Below are positions 7,829 through 16,346 of a stretch of 64,000 bases of DNA, piece by piece. Source of the DNA: Actinomycetes bacterium (GTDB lineage: Bacteria; Actinomycetota; Actinomycetes; Propionibacteriales; Propionibacteriaceae); NCBI GenBank assembly GCA_023458095.1, contig JAEXAS010000004.1, forward strand, positions 1 through 64,000, in the 5' to 3' direction. Made by a program: the position numbers and the translations under genes. A model generated the notes under the pieces. It saw only the letters and a program-made list of their open reading frames with translations, was not told where the DNA came from and did not search any database. Position 1 is the first letter of the stretch. The number at the start of each line of letters is the position of its first letter.

Positions 7829-9946
7829 CTAGAATAGAAACACCGTTGGTTCTCCCGAACCGATCCCTGTCAAAGCACTGTAGGGCCCACCCCAGACATT
7901 TAGGCCTGGGACTCCTTTCAGCAGGTATTCGGCGTACTCAGCGGATGCTAGACGAGTGGGCAGTTCAACCATGAAGGGCTGGAGGCTTCGTAGAACCTTC
8001 ATCGGCACAACGCCGCCATTCACCATCTCGTTCATGTCCAACACTCGCTCTAATGACGCGTGCGAGTCGCCCCAGTCCACGAGGACTGCCGTGGTTGAGC
8101 TTTCGATCATCTTGAATTCGCTGGCGACGTCTTCGAACCAGAAGTCGTTTCTGAGCGCCTGAATCCGCGCAGCCGATGCGTCCAGATTCTGGAGGGCGAA
8201 GAGCTGACTGAAGTATCTGCGGAGTGCATCCGGGTCGTTCAAAGCACCGGGGTTCCGCAAGAAGTGCTGTGCGGTAAGGCCGATTGCAGTCTCATAATCG
8301 CGGAGCTGGGGGAACTCCGCGCCTGAGAACACCACCACCCGCCCCACCGCCAAGCGGCCCTCGCGATTAGCCCTGCCGCCCGCCTGAATGACCGACTCAG
8401 CGGGGGCTTCCTGCCTGAATACAACAGGAAAATCCACATCGACGCCCGCCTCGATCAGTTGGGTCGAGATGAGGTGGACAGGTTCATCGTTGGCAAGGCG
8501 GGTGCGCACTTCGCTCAACACCTGCGCCCGGTGCGCCCGGCACATCCGTGTGGAGAGGTGAAAGACCGAGGAGACACCGACTTCCTCCTGGGCGGCCCCC
8601 GCGACTTCCCTTGCCGTAGCGGTTGTGTTGACCACAGTCAGGGAGGACCTCTCGTCAGCGATGCGCCTCACAAGGTCCCGCATCGACCACCCGTGCTGCC
8701 ACTCATACGAGGTGCGCACGAAGCGTCGATACAGGCCAGGAGGGTCTGGGACCACCTCGACCGGATCAACGCCAAACCGCCTCCATGCATCCAGAACCTC
8801 AAATGTTGGCTGGGTGGCGGAGGCCAACAGCACCGTTGCGCCGAAGTGCTCGACGAGGAGACGCAACCCATCAAGAATCGGATTGAGAAGGTGCTTTGGG
8901 AGCGCCTGAACCTCATCCAGCACGATCACGGAGTTGGCGAGACGGTGCAGCTTACGGGTCTTCGACGGACGGTTCGAGAACAGCGATTCGAAGAGTTGCA
9001 CTGTGGTTGTGACCACAAACGGCGCATCCCAGTTCTCAACCCCTCGCTCGCCAAGTCCTGCGGGTTCGATCGCCGAGTGGTGTTCAAGCACTGTCTCGTC
9101 ACCCAGAAGGTGGCGGTAGACAGCCGCGTTCTGCTCCGTGATGGTCGTGAATGGAACCGCAACGATCACCCGTCGCTTGCCGTGGGCTGCCGCGTGGTGA
9201 ACCGCGAACCCTCCTGCAGAGATCGTCTTTCCACTTCCGGTTGGAGCGGACATTCGGTAGACGCCCGGCGGCCCTGCTGAAGCCGCCACCGCCGCGTTGT
9301 AGACAGCCTGACGGTCAGAATCCAGATGTGATTGAACTCGATCACGAAGCACCCCGCGTCGCCCATCCTCGTACCGTGTAGCAAGATCGACGAAATCCGC
9401 GTCAGGAAGAACTAGTGGCGGTCCACCGGCAAAATGAGCGGCAGTGTCCAGATAATCGGCGTCCACTAAGGCTGAGTGGAGCATGCGCGTGCCAAATTCG
9501 ACGACCTCACGACTTATGGCCCATCCGGCGGGAACGTGTTCTCCGCACTCAAGCAGGTCGGCGACTTCCGGAACTTCGGCGATCAACTGTTCCAGAAGCA
9601 CAGCGTCGGGCTCTCCGCGAGCACACATCGGCACATTCGGAATTCCACCGTGGTGCCCATGAACAGCCAGTGCGCCGGGTGTCTTTGCTACTCTGATAGC
9701 GATTCGAGTCCCGAACTCCTTGTGATCAACCATCGGGGTGGGTACCTTTTGCTCCAAGTTCAGGAGCCTGCGCTGCCAAGAGAGGCTGATCTTTCCTGCG
9801 TCGTGCAACAGGCCCACCGCATATGCGGCCTCCGGAGCACCAAACTCAGCACCAAAACGCCTCGCCAAGTCCGCAGTTCCAAGTAGATGGTCGCGCAAAG
9901 GCTGACGAACGCCAGCCCCATTTGAACTATGTGCCCAAAATGCCAC
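7829..9946 (-). CDS. cas3: CRISPR-associated helicase-nuclease Cas3
   Basis: Degrades target DNA recruited by Cascade. The N-terminal HD nuclease domain shows LLHDAGK; the superfamily 2 helicase part has the Walker A motif APTGSGKT, the DEVQ box in VIVLDEVQALP, and STQLIEAGVDVDFP. I set the start at the GTG at 9946, giving a product of about 705 residues beginning VAFWAHS, which resembles family N-termini; an upstream ATG at 10003 would add 19 residues. It is the first cas gene of the operon and appears complete. Confidence 0.93.
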   Translation of the reverse strand: MAFWAHSSNGAGVRQPLRDHLLGTADLARRFGAEFGAPEAAYAVGLLHDAGKISLSWQRRLLNLEQKVPTPMVDHKEFGTRIAIRVAKTPGALAVHGHHGGIPNVPMCARGEPDAVLLEQLIAEVPEVADLLECGEHVPAGWAISREVVEFGTRMLHSALVDADYLDTAAHFAGGPPLVLPDADFVDLATRYEDGRRGVLRDRVQSHLDSDRQAVYNAAVAASAGPPGVYRMSAPTGSGKTISAGGFAVHHAAAHGKRRVIVAVPFTTITEQNAAVYRHLLGDETVLEHHSAIEPAGLGERGVENWDAPFVVTTTVQLFESLFSNRPSKTRKLHRLANSVIVLDEVQALPKHLLNPILDGLRLLVEHFGATVLLASATQPTFEVLDAWRRFGVDPVEVVPDPPGLYRRFVRTSYEWQHGWSMRDLVRRIADERSSLTVVNTTATAREVAGAAQEEVGVSSVFHLSTRMCRAHRAQVLSEVRTRLANDEPVHLISTQLIEAGVDVDFPVVFRQEAPAESVIQAGGRANREGRLAVGRVVVFSGAEFPQLRDYETAIGLTAQHFLRNPGALNDPDALRRYFSQLFALQNLDASAARIQALRNDFWFEDVASEFKMIESSTTAVLVDWGDSHASLERVLDMNEMVNGGVVPMKVLRSLQPFMVELPTRLASAEYAEYLLKGVPGLNVWGGPYSALTGIGSGEPTVFLF

Positions 9947-10064
9947 CGCGCCACCGCTCTTTCGTCGCAGACTTACGGCCCTGACGCTACAGAGAATCTC
10001 CAAAAAGGCCTAGGGGTTGTCCAGCAGCGCACTTACTCACCCGAATTGTGGCGAAGCCGAATCC

Positions 10065-10871
10065 TCAGCCGCGCTCCGAAACCGGAAAGACGGCGCCCCA
10101 AGCCCGCAAAAGAACCGACGCCTCGTCCCCAGCAAGACCCGGCGCCCCCAAGGCCAGCGCCGCCTCAATCAGGGCCAGCCCGGCCTGATGCCAGCTCGGT
10201 TCCAAGATGAGTTCTTCGCTGTCGGGATCATCAGGGTCGATGCGACCAAAGTGGCTGGCCCCCGGAACAGCCCTAGCTCTCTGATTAACGAGGTCGTCCA
10301 CTATGAGGAGACCACGCCCCACCGGCGAGCCGCCGTCCCGACCCAGGTCGAGCAGGGTCACGTCATCGATCTCGGTAGCACCCCACCGATTCCACACGCG
10401 TTGATAGGCCGCGGACGCCTCCGGGTCGCGCGCAGCGGCCAGTGCTTCAACCGTTGCCTCGTTCAGGCGCTCCGCGACCTCGAAGACGGGCAGCAGCGCG
10501 GCCCCGTGCGGGCCGAAGAGCGTGCTTGGGTCAAGCTCGGCGAGGACTACGACAGAGTGTGCCCGACACCAGCCATCCGAACAGAACTCTGCATTGGTGG
10601 CCTTCACCGCGGCGGCGATTTCTGGGCTGCTGGGCGGTTCCAGCTTCACCCGGAGCTGCCGTCCAGGCCAGTGAGAAACCAACACCTGGTCGAAATCAAA
10701 ACAGACCACGATCCACGGCGGTTTACCCACGACCGGCATGGCGACCACCTCGCCGGGCTGTGCAGCCAAGAGGCGCTGCTGCAACTCAGCGTCCACGGAG
10801 CCGCCCCACGCCCTAGGTGCCGACTGAATCCAGACCAGGCCTTCGCCCTCTGGCAGAAGATCCTGACTCAT
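10065..10871 (-). CDS. Hypothetical protein coupled to the DUF4143 ATPase
   Basis: A 268-residue soluble protein that I do not recognise. The start was set at the ATG at 10871, which overlaps the stop of the upstream ATPase gene as ATGA, so the two are probably made together. It has no signal peptide or membrane helix. It begins MSQDLLPEGEGLVWIQ, is rich in acidic residues near its C-terminus (DPDDPDSEE), and has two cysteines in CSDGWC. It ends about 120 bases before cas3 in the same direction, so a shared transcript is possible, but nothing links it to CRISPR function. Confidence 0.8.
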   Translation of the reverse strand: MSQDLLPEGEGLVWIQSAPRAWGGSVDAELQQRLLAAQPGEVVAMPVVGKPPWIVVCFDFDQVLVSHWPGRQLRVKLEPPSSPEIAAAVKATNAEFCSDGWCRAHSVVVLAELDPSTLFGPHGAALLPVFEVAERLNEATVEALAAARDPEASAAYQRVWNRWGATEIDDVTLLDLGRDGGSPVGRGLLIVDDLVNQRARAVPGASHFGRIDPDDPDSEELILEPSWHQAGLALIEAALALGAPGLAGDEASVLLRAWGAVFPVSERG

Positions 10872-12187
10872 TTCCAGTTTGCCGGGTTCAGCACGCGCGT
10901 CCGGCTGGCGGCCGGGAATGACCCGATGCGCCACAGACGATCGATGGGCATCACATGCAGGCGATCACCATGGGTATAGGAGCGCGTTCCGGTGGTCAGC
11001 ACCACTCCGGCACGGAATCGTTCCCCGAGCGCATCGCGCAGTTGGGTCAATCCGGTGAAGGCCGACGCCGTGACTCGCTCATTCGGGGTCACATCGAAAG
11101 CCAGCACCTGGCCATCATCGAACTCGGCAACGACATCGACCTTCGCTTCGTCACTGGTGCGCCAATGGCCCAAGGTGACCGGAGCCTCCTGCCAGGAGGT
11201 CTGCTTGCGAAGCTCAGCCACCACCACCGTTTCCAGCAGCTTGCCGAATTCACTCAACGCCGTGGTGTCGAATCCGGTCACAGACGTCGGGGTCACCCGC
11301 AGCAATCGCGCCGCAAGCCCGGAATCCACCAGGTGCACCTTGGGACGGGCACTCACCCGCGAACGCAAGTCGGTACCCCACGCAGGCAACCGCACTGCCA
11401 AGAACAAATCCTCCAGCAGCCGCAGGTAGTTCTCGGCCGTCTTGCGTTCCACCCCGACGGACTCCGCGGCCCGGGTGATGTTCAACAGCCCGCCGGTCTG
11501 CAGGGCCACCTGGCCCAGCAGGTCGGCCAGCGCCTGGCGCTGGCGCACCTGGGTGAGCTCCTGGGCGTCCCGGTCCACCGAGCGGCGCACGTAGTCGTCG
11601 AACCAGCGCGCCCGCGCCGTATCAGAGCGGCCCAGAGCCAGCGGCAATCCGCCTCGACAGGCCAGTTCGGCGTAGTCCTCCCGCGAAGTATCGGACGGCG
11701 GCTGTTGCGCCACGGTTTCTGCTGGGTCATGCAGCAGCGATTCCAGAATCTCCTCGCGGATCCCCATCAGTTCGCCTTGCGACAGCGGCCAGATGGTCAG
11801 CGAATGCAGACGTCCGGTCAGCGCCTGGGCGGTTCGCGGCAAGGCGTCCTGCCTGGTGGAGCCCGTAATCACCGCCAACCCCGGACGGGTGCCTTCCCGG
11901 TTGAGGCGGGCCTTGATGGCGTCCAGGATCTCGGGGACCCGCTGGTATTCGTCAATGCAGAGCGGCAGCCCCCCGCCGGTGACCAGTCGTGGATTGCCGG
12001 CCAGCGCCTCGCGGGTCTCGACATCGTCAAGGTCGATCACACCTACGCCGTGGTCTCCGGCAAGCTTCCACAACACCGTGGACTTGCCGACCGACCGCGG
12101 CCCATGCAGCGCAATCACGGGTTCTTCGGTGACCAACTCTGCGAGAAGTTCGCTGACCCGTCGCTGCACCATGTCATTGCTCGCCAT
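10868..12187 (-). CDS. AAA-type ATPase with DUF4143 domain
   Basis: A 439-residue protein of the AAA plus DUF4143 family common in bacteria and archaea and often of unknown role. The N-terminal ATPase has a Walker A motif GPRSVGKST at about residues 29-37 and a Walker B motif LCIDEYQRV near residue 78, followed by an arginine-containing sensor stretch VITGSTRQ. The middle contains a helix-turn-helix-like segment and the C-terminal half a nuclease-like DUF4143 region (VVAEFDDGQVLAFDV). It is the first gene of the pair with the 10065 gene. No specific substrate can be given. Confidence 0.85.
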   Translation of the reverse strand: MASNDMVQRRVSELLAELVTEEPVIALHGPRSVGKSTVLWKLAGDHGVGVIDLDDVETREALAGNPRLVTGGGLPLCIDEYQRVPEILDAIKARLNREGTRPGLAVITGSTRQDALPRTAQALTGRLHSLTIWPLSQGELMGIREEILESLLHDPAETVAQQPPSDTSREDYAELACRGGLPLALGRSDTARARWFDDYVRRSVDRDAQELTQVRQRQALADLLGQVALQTGGLLNITRAAESVGVERKTAENYLRLLEDLFLAVRLPAWGTDLRSRVSARPKVHLVDSGLAARLLRVTPTSVTGFDTTALSEFGKLLETVVVAELRKQTSWQEAPVTLGHWRTSDEAKVDVVAEFDDGQVLAFDVTPNERVTASAFTGLTQLRDALGERFRAGVVLTTGTRSYTHGDRLHVMPIDRLWRIGSFPAASRTRVLNPANWK

Positions 12188-12308
12188 GCCCCCACGCTAA
12201 CACCCCTACACTCCGAATTACCCGAACGTGAGCGCGTGTACGACTCGTTTTTGATCGCCCCCACGACTCACATCTGACACCCCTGCCGCGGGGCGGCCCG
12301 TCGAGAAT

Positions 12309-12346
12309 TGGTCGATTTTGACGCGACTACGCGTCAAAATGGACCA
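12309..12346. promoter_or_regulatory. 38-base palindrome between divergent genes
   Basis: Two 17-base arms, TGGTCGATTTTGACGCG and CGCGTCAAAATGGACCA, separated by ACTA, are complementary except at one position. It lies between the leftward ATPase gene (start 12187) and the rightward ferredoxin gene (start 12470). No transcription enters this gap from either side, so a terminator makes little sense; an operator or a small mobile repeat is more likely. Confidence 0.5.
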
Positions 12347-12469
12347 CTTGGCAGCGTCTTCGTTGCGGCTGCAGGAAATCGGTAACGCGGTCGACATGTG
12401 GGGTCTCTAGCGTGACGCCAAGCAATCCACAACTGACGCCTCGGCGTCCCGATGAGAGCGCGACACACT

Positions 12470-12775
12470 ATGCCCAAACTCAAGCATCACATTTTTGTCT
12501 GCTGCAGTTTCCGCGGAAACGGTGCGGCCCAAGGGATCTGCAACAAGGCCGGCTCGGTAGCCCTGCTGCCCTATATCGAAGAAGAGCTTTCCGATCGCGG
12601 CATGCATGACGTGCAGGTCTCCAGCACCGGCTGCCTTCAGGTCTGCGAGCGCGGCCCGGCCATGGTGATCTACCCGGAGAACTGGTGGTACGGCGACATC
12701 CAGGGCCAAGACGATGTCGACACCATCCTGGATGCCTTAGAAGAGGGCAAGCAGTCCATCCAGTTCGCGATCTGA
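12470..12775 (+). CDS. Thioredoxin-like [2Fe-2S] ferredoxin
   Basis: A 101-residue protein with the thioredoxin-like 2Fe-2S ferredoxin fold. Cysteines occur as HIFVCCSFRGNG near the N-terminus, GICNKAG, and the pair STGCLQVCERGPA, followed by the family signature VIYPENWWYG. The start was set at MPKLKHH (12470); an upstream in-frame ATG at 12452 is less like family members. It likely carries electrons for an unidentified partner and stands alone. Confidence 0.85.
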   Translation: MPKLKHHIFVCCSFRGNGAAQGICNKAGSVALLPYIEEELSDRGMHDVQVSSTGCLQVCERGPAMVIYPENWWYGDIQGQDDVDTILDALEEGKQSIQFAI

Positions 12776-12776
12776 G

Positions 12777-13007
12777 CCAACCCGCTGGATGAGCCTGTCG
12801 AAGCCTGCGGAGTCGGGCACGGCAAGCAACCCTTCGACAAGCTCAGGGAACGGCGGCTGACCGCGTCCGGGGCTGCGGCTGACCGCGTCCAGGATCGGTG
12901 GCTGACCGCGTCCCGAGGACGACCGACCACCAACCCGCTGGCTGAGCCTGTCGAAGCCCGCAAAGCCCTGCCACGGCAAGCAACCCTTCGACAAGCTCAG
13001 GGAACGG
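12777..13007. repeat. Duplicated block with REP-like elements and short tandem repeats
   Basis: The 368 bases between the ferredoxin gene and tRNA-Arg hold no convincing gene. A segment at 12777-12853 is repeated imperfectly at 12930-13007; each copy starts CCAACCCGCTGG, contains a GAGCCTGTCGAAGC half element, then GGCAAGCAACCC and the full CCCTTCGACAAGCTCAGGG element. Between them GGCTGACCGCGTCC occurs three times. The element recurs elsewhere in this window. Confidence 0.8.
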
Positions 13008-13079
13008 CCGAACAGTGCCACTGGCAGAAGTCACGCAGGTGTCCAGCAACGCATCTCAGGAGCGGAATACGAAAGAAGA

Positions 13080-13106
13080 CCCCTGGAGCCACTTAGTCTC
13101 CTGGGG
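13080..13106 (-). terminator. Terminator downstream of tRNA-Arg
   Basis: On the minus strand CCCCAGGAG and CTCCAGGGG form a perfect 9-bp stem with a 9-base loop, followed by TCTTCTTTC. It lies about 40 bases past the tRNA 3' end. Confidence 0.8.
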
Positions 13107-13143
13107 CCTTCGTCGTGTTTGCACTAGCCAGACGGCTCGTACG

Positions 13144-13219
13144 TGGCGCGCTCGGAGGGATTCGAACCCCCAACCTTCTGATCCGTAGTCAGATGCTCTA
13201 TCCGTTGAGCCACGAGCGC
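13144..13219 (-). tRNA. tRNA-Arg (anticodon ACG)
   Basis: A 76-base cloverleaf with encoded CCA. The acceptor stem is GCGCTCG with CGAGCGC, the T arm contains GGTTCGAATCC, and the anticodon loop CTACGGA gives ACG, reading CGN codons after inosine modification. A terminator follows at 13106-13080. Confidence 0.97.
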
Positions 13220-13343
13220 TTGAAAGCGTCCTCCACCTTACTTCACTGTCCGGAGGGCCGTCCAACCGAGGCCGAAACCAGCGTCGCCATGTCCTGACGT
13301 TCGCACCCGACAGCGACCCCAAATCACCCTGTGGGACCATACT

Positions 13344-13379
13344 TCAAACGTTTAACTGGCCTATCCGATCAAGATCGGA
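13344..13379. promoter_or_regulatory. Palindromes upstream of pckG
   Basis: A perfect 16-base inverted repeat, TCCGATC-AA-GATCGGA, lies at 13364-13379, 84 bases before the pckG start. Just upstream at 13344-13357 is TCAAACGTTTAACT, a degenerate relative of the AGTTAAA-NN-TTTAACT palindrome found at 40563. Either may be a regulator site for the PEP carboxykinase gene; this is inference from position and symmetry. Confidence 0.4.
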
Positions 13380-13462
13380 CAGTATGGCTGAACCGCATGG
13401 ACTCGTGAGCGACAATGAGTCCTGTTGGAACAGCACAATTTCACTCCCGGAGGAGATACCCC

Positions 13463-15313
13463 ATGGCACCTGAGGTGGCAGCCGCACCCAGTAACGCTCC
13501 CGCAAATGCACCCCAGCCGCTGCTGGACTGGGTCTCCGGTGTGGCCGGGCTCACCCAACCCGACCAGATCTACTGGTGCGATGGCTCCGAAGCCGAGCGG
13601 GACCGACTCCAGCAACTCGCTGTGAACGCCGGCACGCTGATCAAGCTCAACCCGGAGCTTCGGCCCAACTGCTTCCTGGCACGCTCCGATCCCAAGGACG
13701 TCGCCCGCGTCGAGGCCAGCACCTACATCTGCTCCGCGAAGGAAGAGGACGCCGGCCCCACCAACAACTGGGCCGATCCCACCGAGATGCGTGGCAAGCT
13801 CGCCGGCGTATTCGCCGGCTCGATGCGCGGCCGCACCATGTACGTGATCCCCTTCTCGATGGGTCCGGTGGACAGCCCCCTGGCCCGACTGGGCATCGAG
13901 ATCACCGATAGCCCCTACGTCGTGCTCAACATGCGCATCATGACTCGCATGGGAAGCGCCGCCCTGGATCGCATCGCAGCCGGCTACTACTGGGTGCCCG
14001 CAGTGCACTCGGTGGGCTACCCGCTGATCGACGCCGAGGGCAACTCCCGCCCCGACGTGGCGTGGCCGTGCAATGACACCAAATACATCACCCACTTCCC
14101 CGAGACCCGCGAGATCTGGTCCTACGGCTCGGGCTACGGCGGCAACGCGCTGCTGGGCAAGAAGTGCTACGCGCTGCGCATCGCCAGCGTCATCGCCCGC
14201 GACGAGGGCTGGCTGGCCGAGCACATGCTGATCTTGAAGATCACCAGCCCCAAGGGCAAGGAGTTCCACCTCAGCGCAGCCTTCCCGTCGGCCTGCGGCA
14301 AGACCAACCTGGCCATGCTGCGTCCCACGATTCCGGGCTGGAAGGTTGAGACCGTCGGCGACGACATCGCTTGGATGCGCCCCGGCAACGACGGACGCCT
14401 GTACGCCATCAACCCCGAGCGCGGCTTCTTCGGCGTCGCCCCGGGCACCGGCGAAAACACCAACCCGACCGCGCTGCACGCGCTGGGCCACGACGTGATC
14501 TTCACCAACGTCGCCCTCACCGACAACGGCGACATCTGGTGGGAGGGCATGACCGACGAGGCACCGGCCCACCTCATCGACTGGCAGGGCAACGACTGGA
14601 CGCCGGCTTCCGGCACCCCGGCCGCCCACCCGAACGGTCGCTTCACCGTCACCGCCGATCAGGCCGAGTCGATCTCGCCGGACTGGGAAGAGCCTGCCGG
14701 CGTTCCGATCGATGTCATCTTGTTCGGCGGACGCCGCGCCAGCAATGTGCCACTGATCAGCGAGTCCTACTCCTGGGAGCACGGAGTCTTCGTCGGCGCC
14801 ACGGTTTCCTCCGAGCAGACCGCAGCCGCCGAAGGCACCGTCGGGGAGTTGCGTCGCGACCCCTTCGCCATGCTGCCCTTCTGTGGCTACAACATGGCCG
14901 ACTACTGGGCTCACTGGCTCAAGCTGGGCGAGAAGCTCGGCGAGGGCGCCCCGCGCATCTTCCAGGTGAACTGGTTCCGCAAGGGTCCCGACGGCAAGTT
15001 CCTGTGGCCGGGCTTCGGCGACAACGCTCGCCCGATCGAGTGGGCTTTGCACCGTGTGGCCGGCGAGGTCGGCGCGGTGGACGCCATCAGCGGACGGCTG
15101 CCGCGCAGCGGCGACCTGAATCTGGCCGGACTGGAGATCAGCAAGGACGAGCTCGAAGCCTTGTTCGCACTCGACCCCGAGGCGTGGACCGTCGAAGCCG
15201 ACCTGACCGCGGAGTACTTCGCCAAGTTCGGTGACAAGCTTCCGGTCGAACTCGCTGACCAACTGACCGAGTTGCGCGAGCGTATCGATCGCGTCAAGGC
15301 GGCGAATTCCTGA
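13463..15313 (+). CDS. pckG: Phosphoenolpyruvate carboxykinase (GTP)
   Basis: Interconverts oxaloacetate and phosphoenolpyruvate using GTP/GDP. The 616-residue length is normal for the GTP-dependent family. The ATG at 13463 follows GGAGGAG. Key segments are the PEPCK-specific P-loop FPSACGKTNLAM near residue 280, the following metal and nucleotide region VGDDIAWMR, and the C-terminal NWFRKG segment. With pyruvate carboxylase at 47071 it links the pyruvate, PEP and oxaloacetate pools. A strong terminator follows. A long open frame on the opposite strand is a codon-bias shadow. Confidence 0.97.
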   Translation: MAPEVAAAPSNAPANAPQPLLDWVSGVAGLTQPDQIYWCDGSEAERDRLQQLAVNAGTLIKLNPELRPNCFLARSDPKDVARVEASTYICSAKEEDAGPTNNWADPTEMRGKLAGVFAGSMRGRTMYVIPFSMGPVDSPLARLGIEITDSPYVVLNMRIMTRMGSAALDRIAAGYYWVPAVHSVGYPLIDAEGNSRPDVAWPCNDTKYITHFPETREIWSYGSGYGGNALLGKKCYALRIASVIARDEGWLAEHMLILKITSPKGKEFHLSAAFPSACGKTNLAMLRPTIPGWKVETVGDDIAWMRPGNDGRLYAINPERGFFGVAPGTGENTNPTALHALGHDVIFTNVALTDNGDIWWEGMTDEAPAHLIDWQGNDWTPASGTPAAHPNGRFTVTADQAESISPDWEEPAGVPIDVILFGGRRASNVPLISESYSWEHGVFVGATVSSEQTAAAEGTVGELRRDPFAMLPFCGYNMADYWAHWLKLGEKLGEGAPRIFQVNWFRKGPDGKFLWPGFGDNARPIEWALHRVAGEVGAVDAISGRLPRSGDLNLAGLEISKDELEALFALDPEAWTVEADLTAEYFAKFGDKLPVELADQLTELRERIDRVKAANS

Positions 15314-15320
15314 CCAACAC

Positions 15321-15359
15321 ACACAGGGGCCCGCGGCGAAAGCCGTTGGGCCCCTGTGT
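15321..15359 (+). terminator. Terminator after pckG
   Basis: ACACAGGGGCCC and GGGCCCCTGTGT form a perfect 12-bp stem with a 15-base loop just after the pckG stop. The 3' arm is followed by CATTTCTGCGC and then a second copy of CCCTGTGTCATTTCTGC, a short tandem duplication. Confidence 0.85.
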
Positions 15360-15562
15360 CATTTCTGCGCCCTGTGTCATTTCTGCACCGTGAATCGCTG
15401 GGGAGAACTCCCCGTCAAGATGACAACAGCGGCCCGCATTGAGTACGTTGTTCGCGACATCTCTCTATTGACCTTCTGCCAGCACATCACAGCGGCAATA
15501 GGGAGTAGCCGCCGGGGGGATCAGCAATGGTCCGCGGCTCAATTTTTCGAGGGGAACACATC

Positions 15563-16288
15563 ATGAGTATTCGTTGGACTCGCCATATTGCGGTGGCTGC
15601 TGCCACCGCCCTGGCGGCAGGAATCGCACTGTTGGGACCGGCAGGCACCGCCCAGGCCGCGGCGTCGGTCGTCGTCACCGGATCGACGACCACCGTTGCC
15701 GCCGCAAGGAATCTGCCCTTTACCTTCACCATCAACGGCACCGCTAACGGATGGGGAGCCTCTGTCGCGATCATCTCGACCCGCGTCGGTGTCGGCTACC
15801 GCGATACGCCCACCCACCTGGACTACTCCGGCCTCCCAGCGATCGGGCACCCCTTCACTGTCACAGTCCCGATTACCGCCTCCACCACACCGGGGCGCTA
15901 CCGCGTCAAGGTCGAGGCCATCCAGAGTGGTGCCACCGTTGGCACCGGCTATGCCTACTTCACCGTGTTGGCCAGCACCAGCTACAGCCGCTCCCACACC
16001 ACCACCAGCATTTCGGGCAAGGTCGGCCGCACCCGCCGCACCACCTTCAAGGTGTGGGCGCCCCGCTACCAGGTGGGCGCTACCGCCAAGGTCTACTACA
16101 AGTTCAAGGGCACCAAGAAGTACGTGAAGGTCGCTCAGGGCCGCCTCAACAGCACCGGCTACGCCAAGATGCTCACCAAGAAGGGCAAGATCCGCAAGGC
16201 GGGTCGCTACTACATCAAGATCGGTGGCGTCACCTACGCGGCTGGCTACAAGACCACGACGATCAAGACCTACATCCGGTCCTACTGA
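15563..16288 (+). CDS. Secreted protein of unknown function
   Basis: A 241-residue exported protein. The start at 15563 follows GAGGGGAAC. Residues 1-32 form a Sec signal peptide with a hydrophobic core VAAATALAAGIALLGP and a likely AQA-A cleavage site. The mature part is rich in Thr, Val and Tyr, and its first half looks like a beta-sandwich (VVVTGSTTTVAAARNLPFTFTI). The C-terminal half is basic with Lys and Tyr (VYYKFKGTKKYVKV, YYIKIGGVTYAAGYKTT), resembling surface-protein repeats of actinobacteria. No catalytic motif or sorting signal is visible. A terminator follows. Confidence 0.85.
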   Translation: MSIRWTRHIAVAAATALAAGIALLGPAGTAQAAASVVVTGSTTTVAAARNLPFTFTINGTANGWGASVAIISTRVGVGYRDTPTHLDYSGLPAIGHPFTVTVPITASTTPGRYRVKVEAIQSGATVGTGYAYFTVLASTSYSRSHTTTSISGKVGRTRRTTFKVWAPRYQVGATAKVYYKFKGTKKYVKVAQGRLNSTGYAKMLTKKGKIRKAGRYYIKIGGVTYAAGYKTTTIKTYIRSY

Positions 16289-16296
16289 TCTCACCC

Positions 16297-16327
16297 GAAG
16301 GCCCCGGCGTACCGCGCCGGGGCCTTC
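16297..16327 (+). terminator. Terminator after the secreted protein gene
   Basis: GAAGGCCCCGGCG and CGCCGGGGCCTTC form a perfect 13-bp stem around a 5-base loop, followed by GTCTGTCTT. It lies between two convergent genes. Confidence 0.9.
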
Positions 16328-16346
16328 GTCTGTCTTGGGGCAAGGC

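Noticed and set aside
13361..15322. A 653-codon open frame on the minus strand
   Set aside because: It lies antisense to pckG and reflects high-GC codon bias; the pckG frame has clear motifs and a ribosome site.
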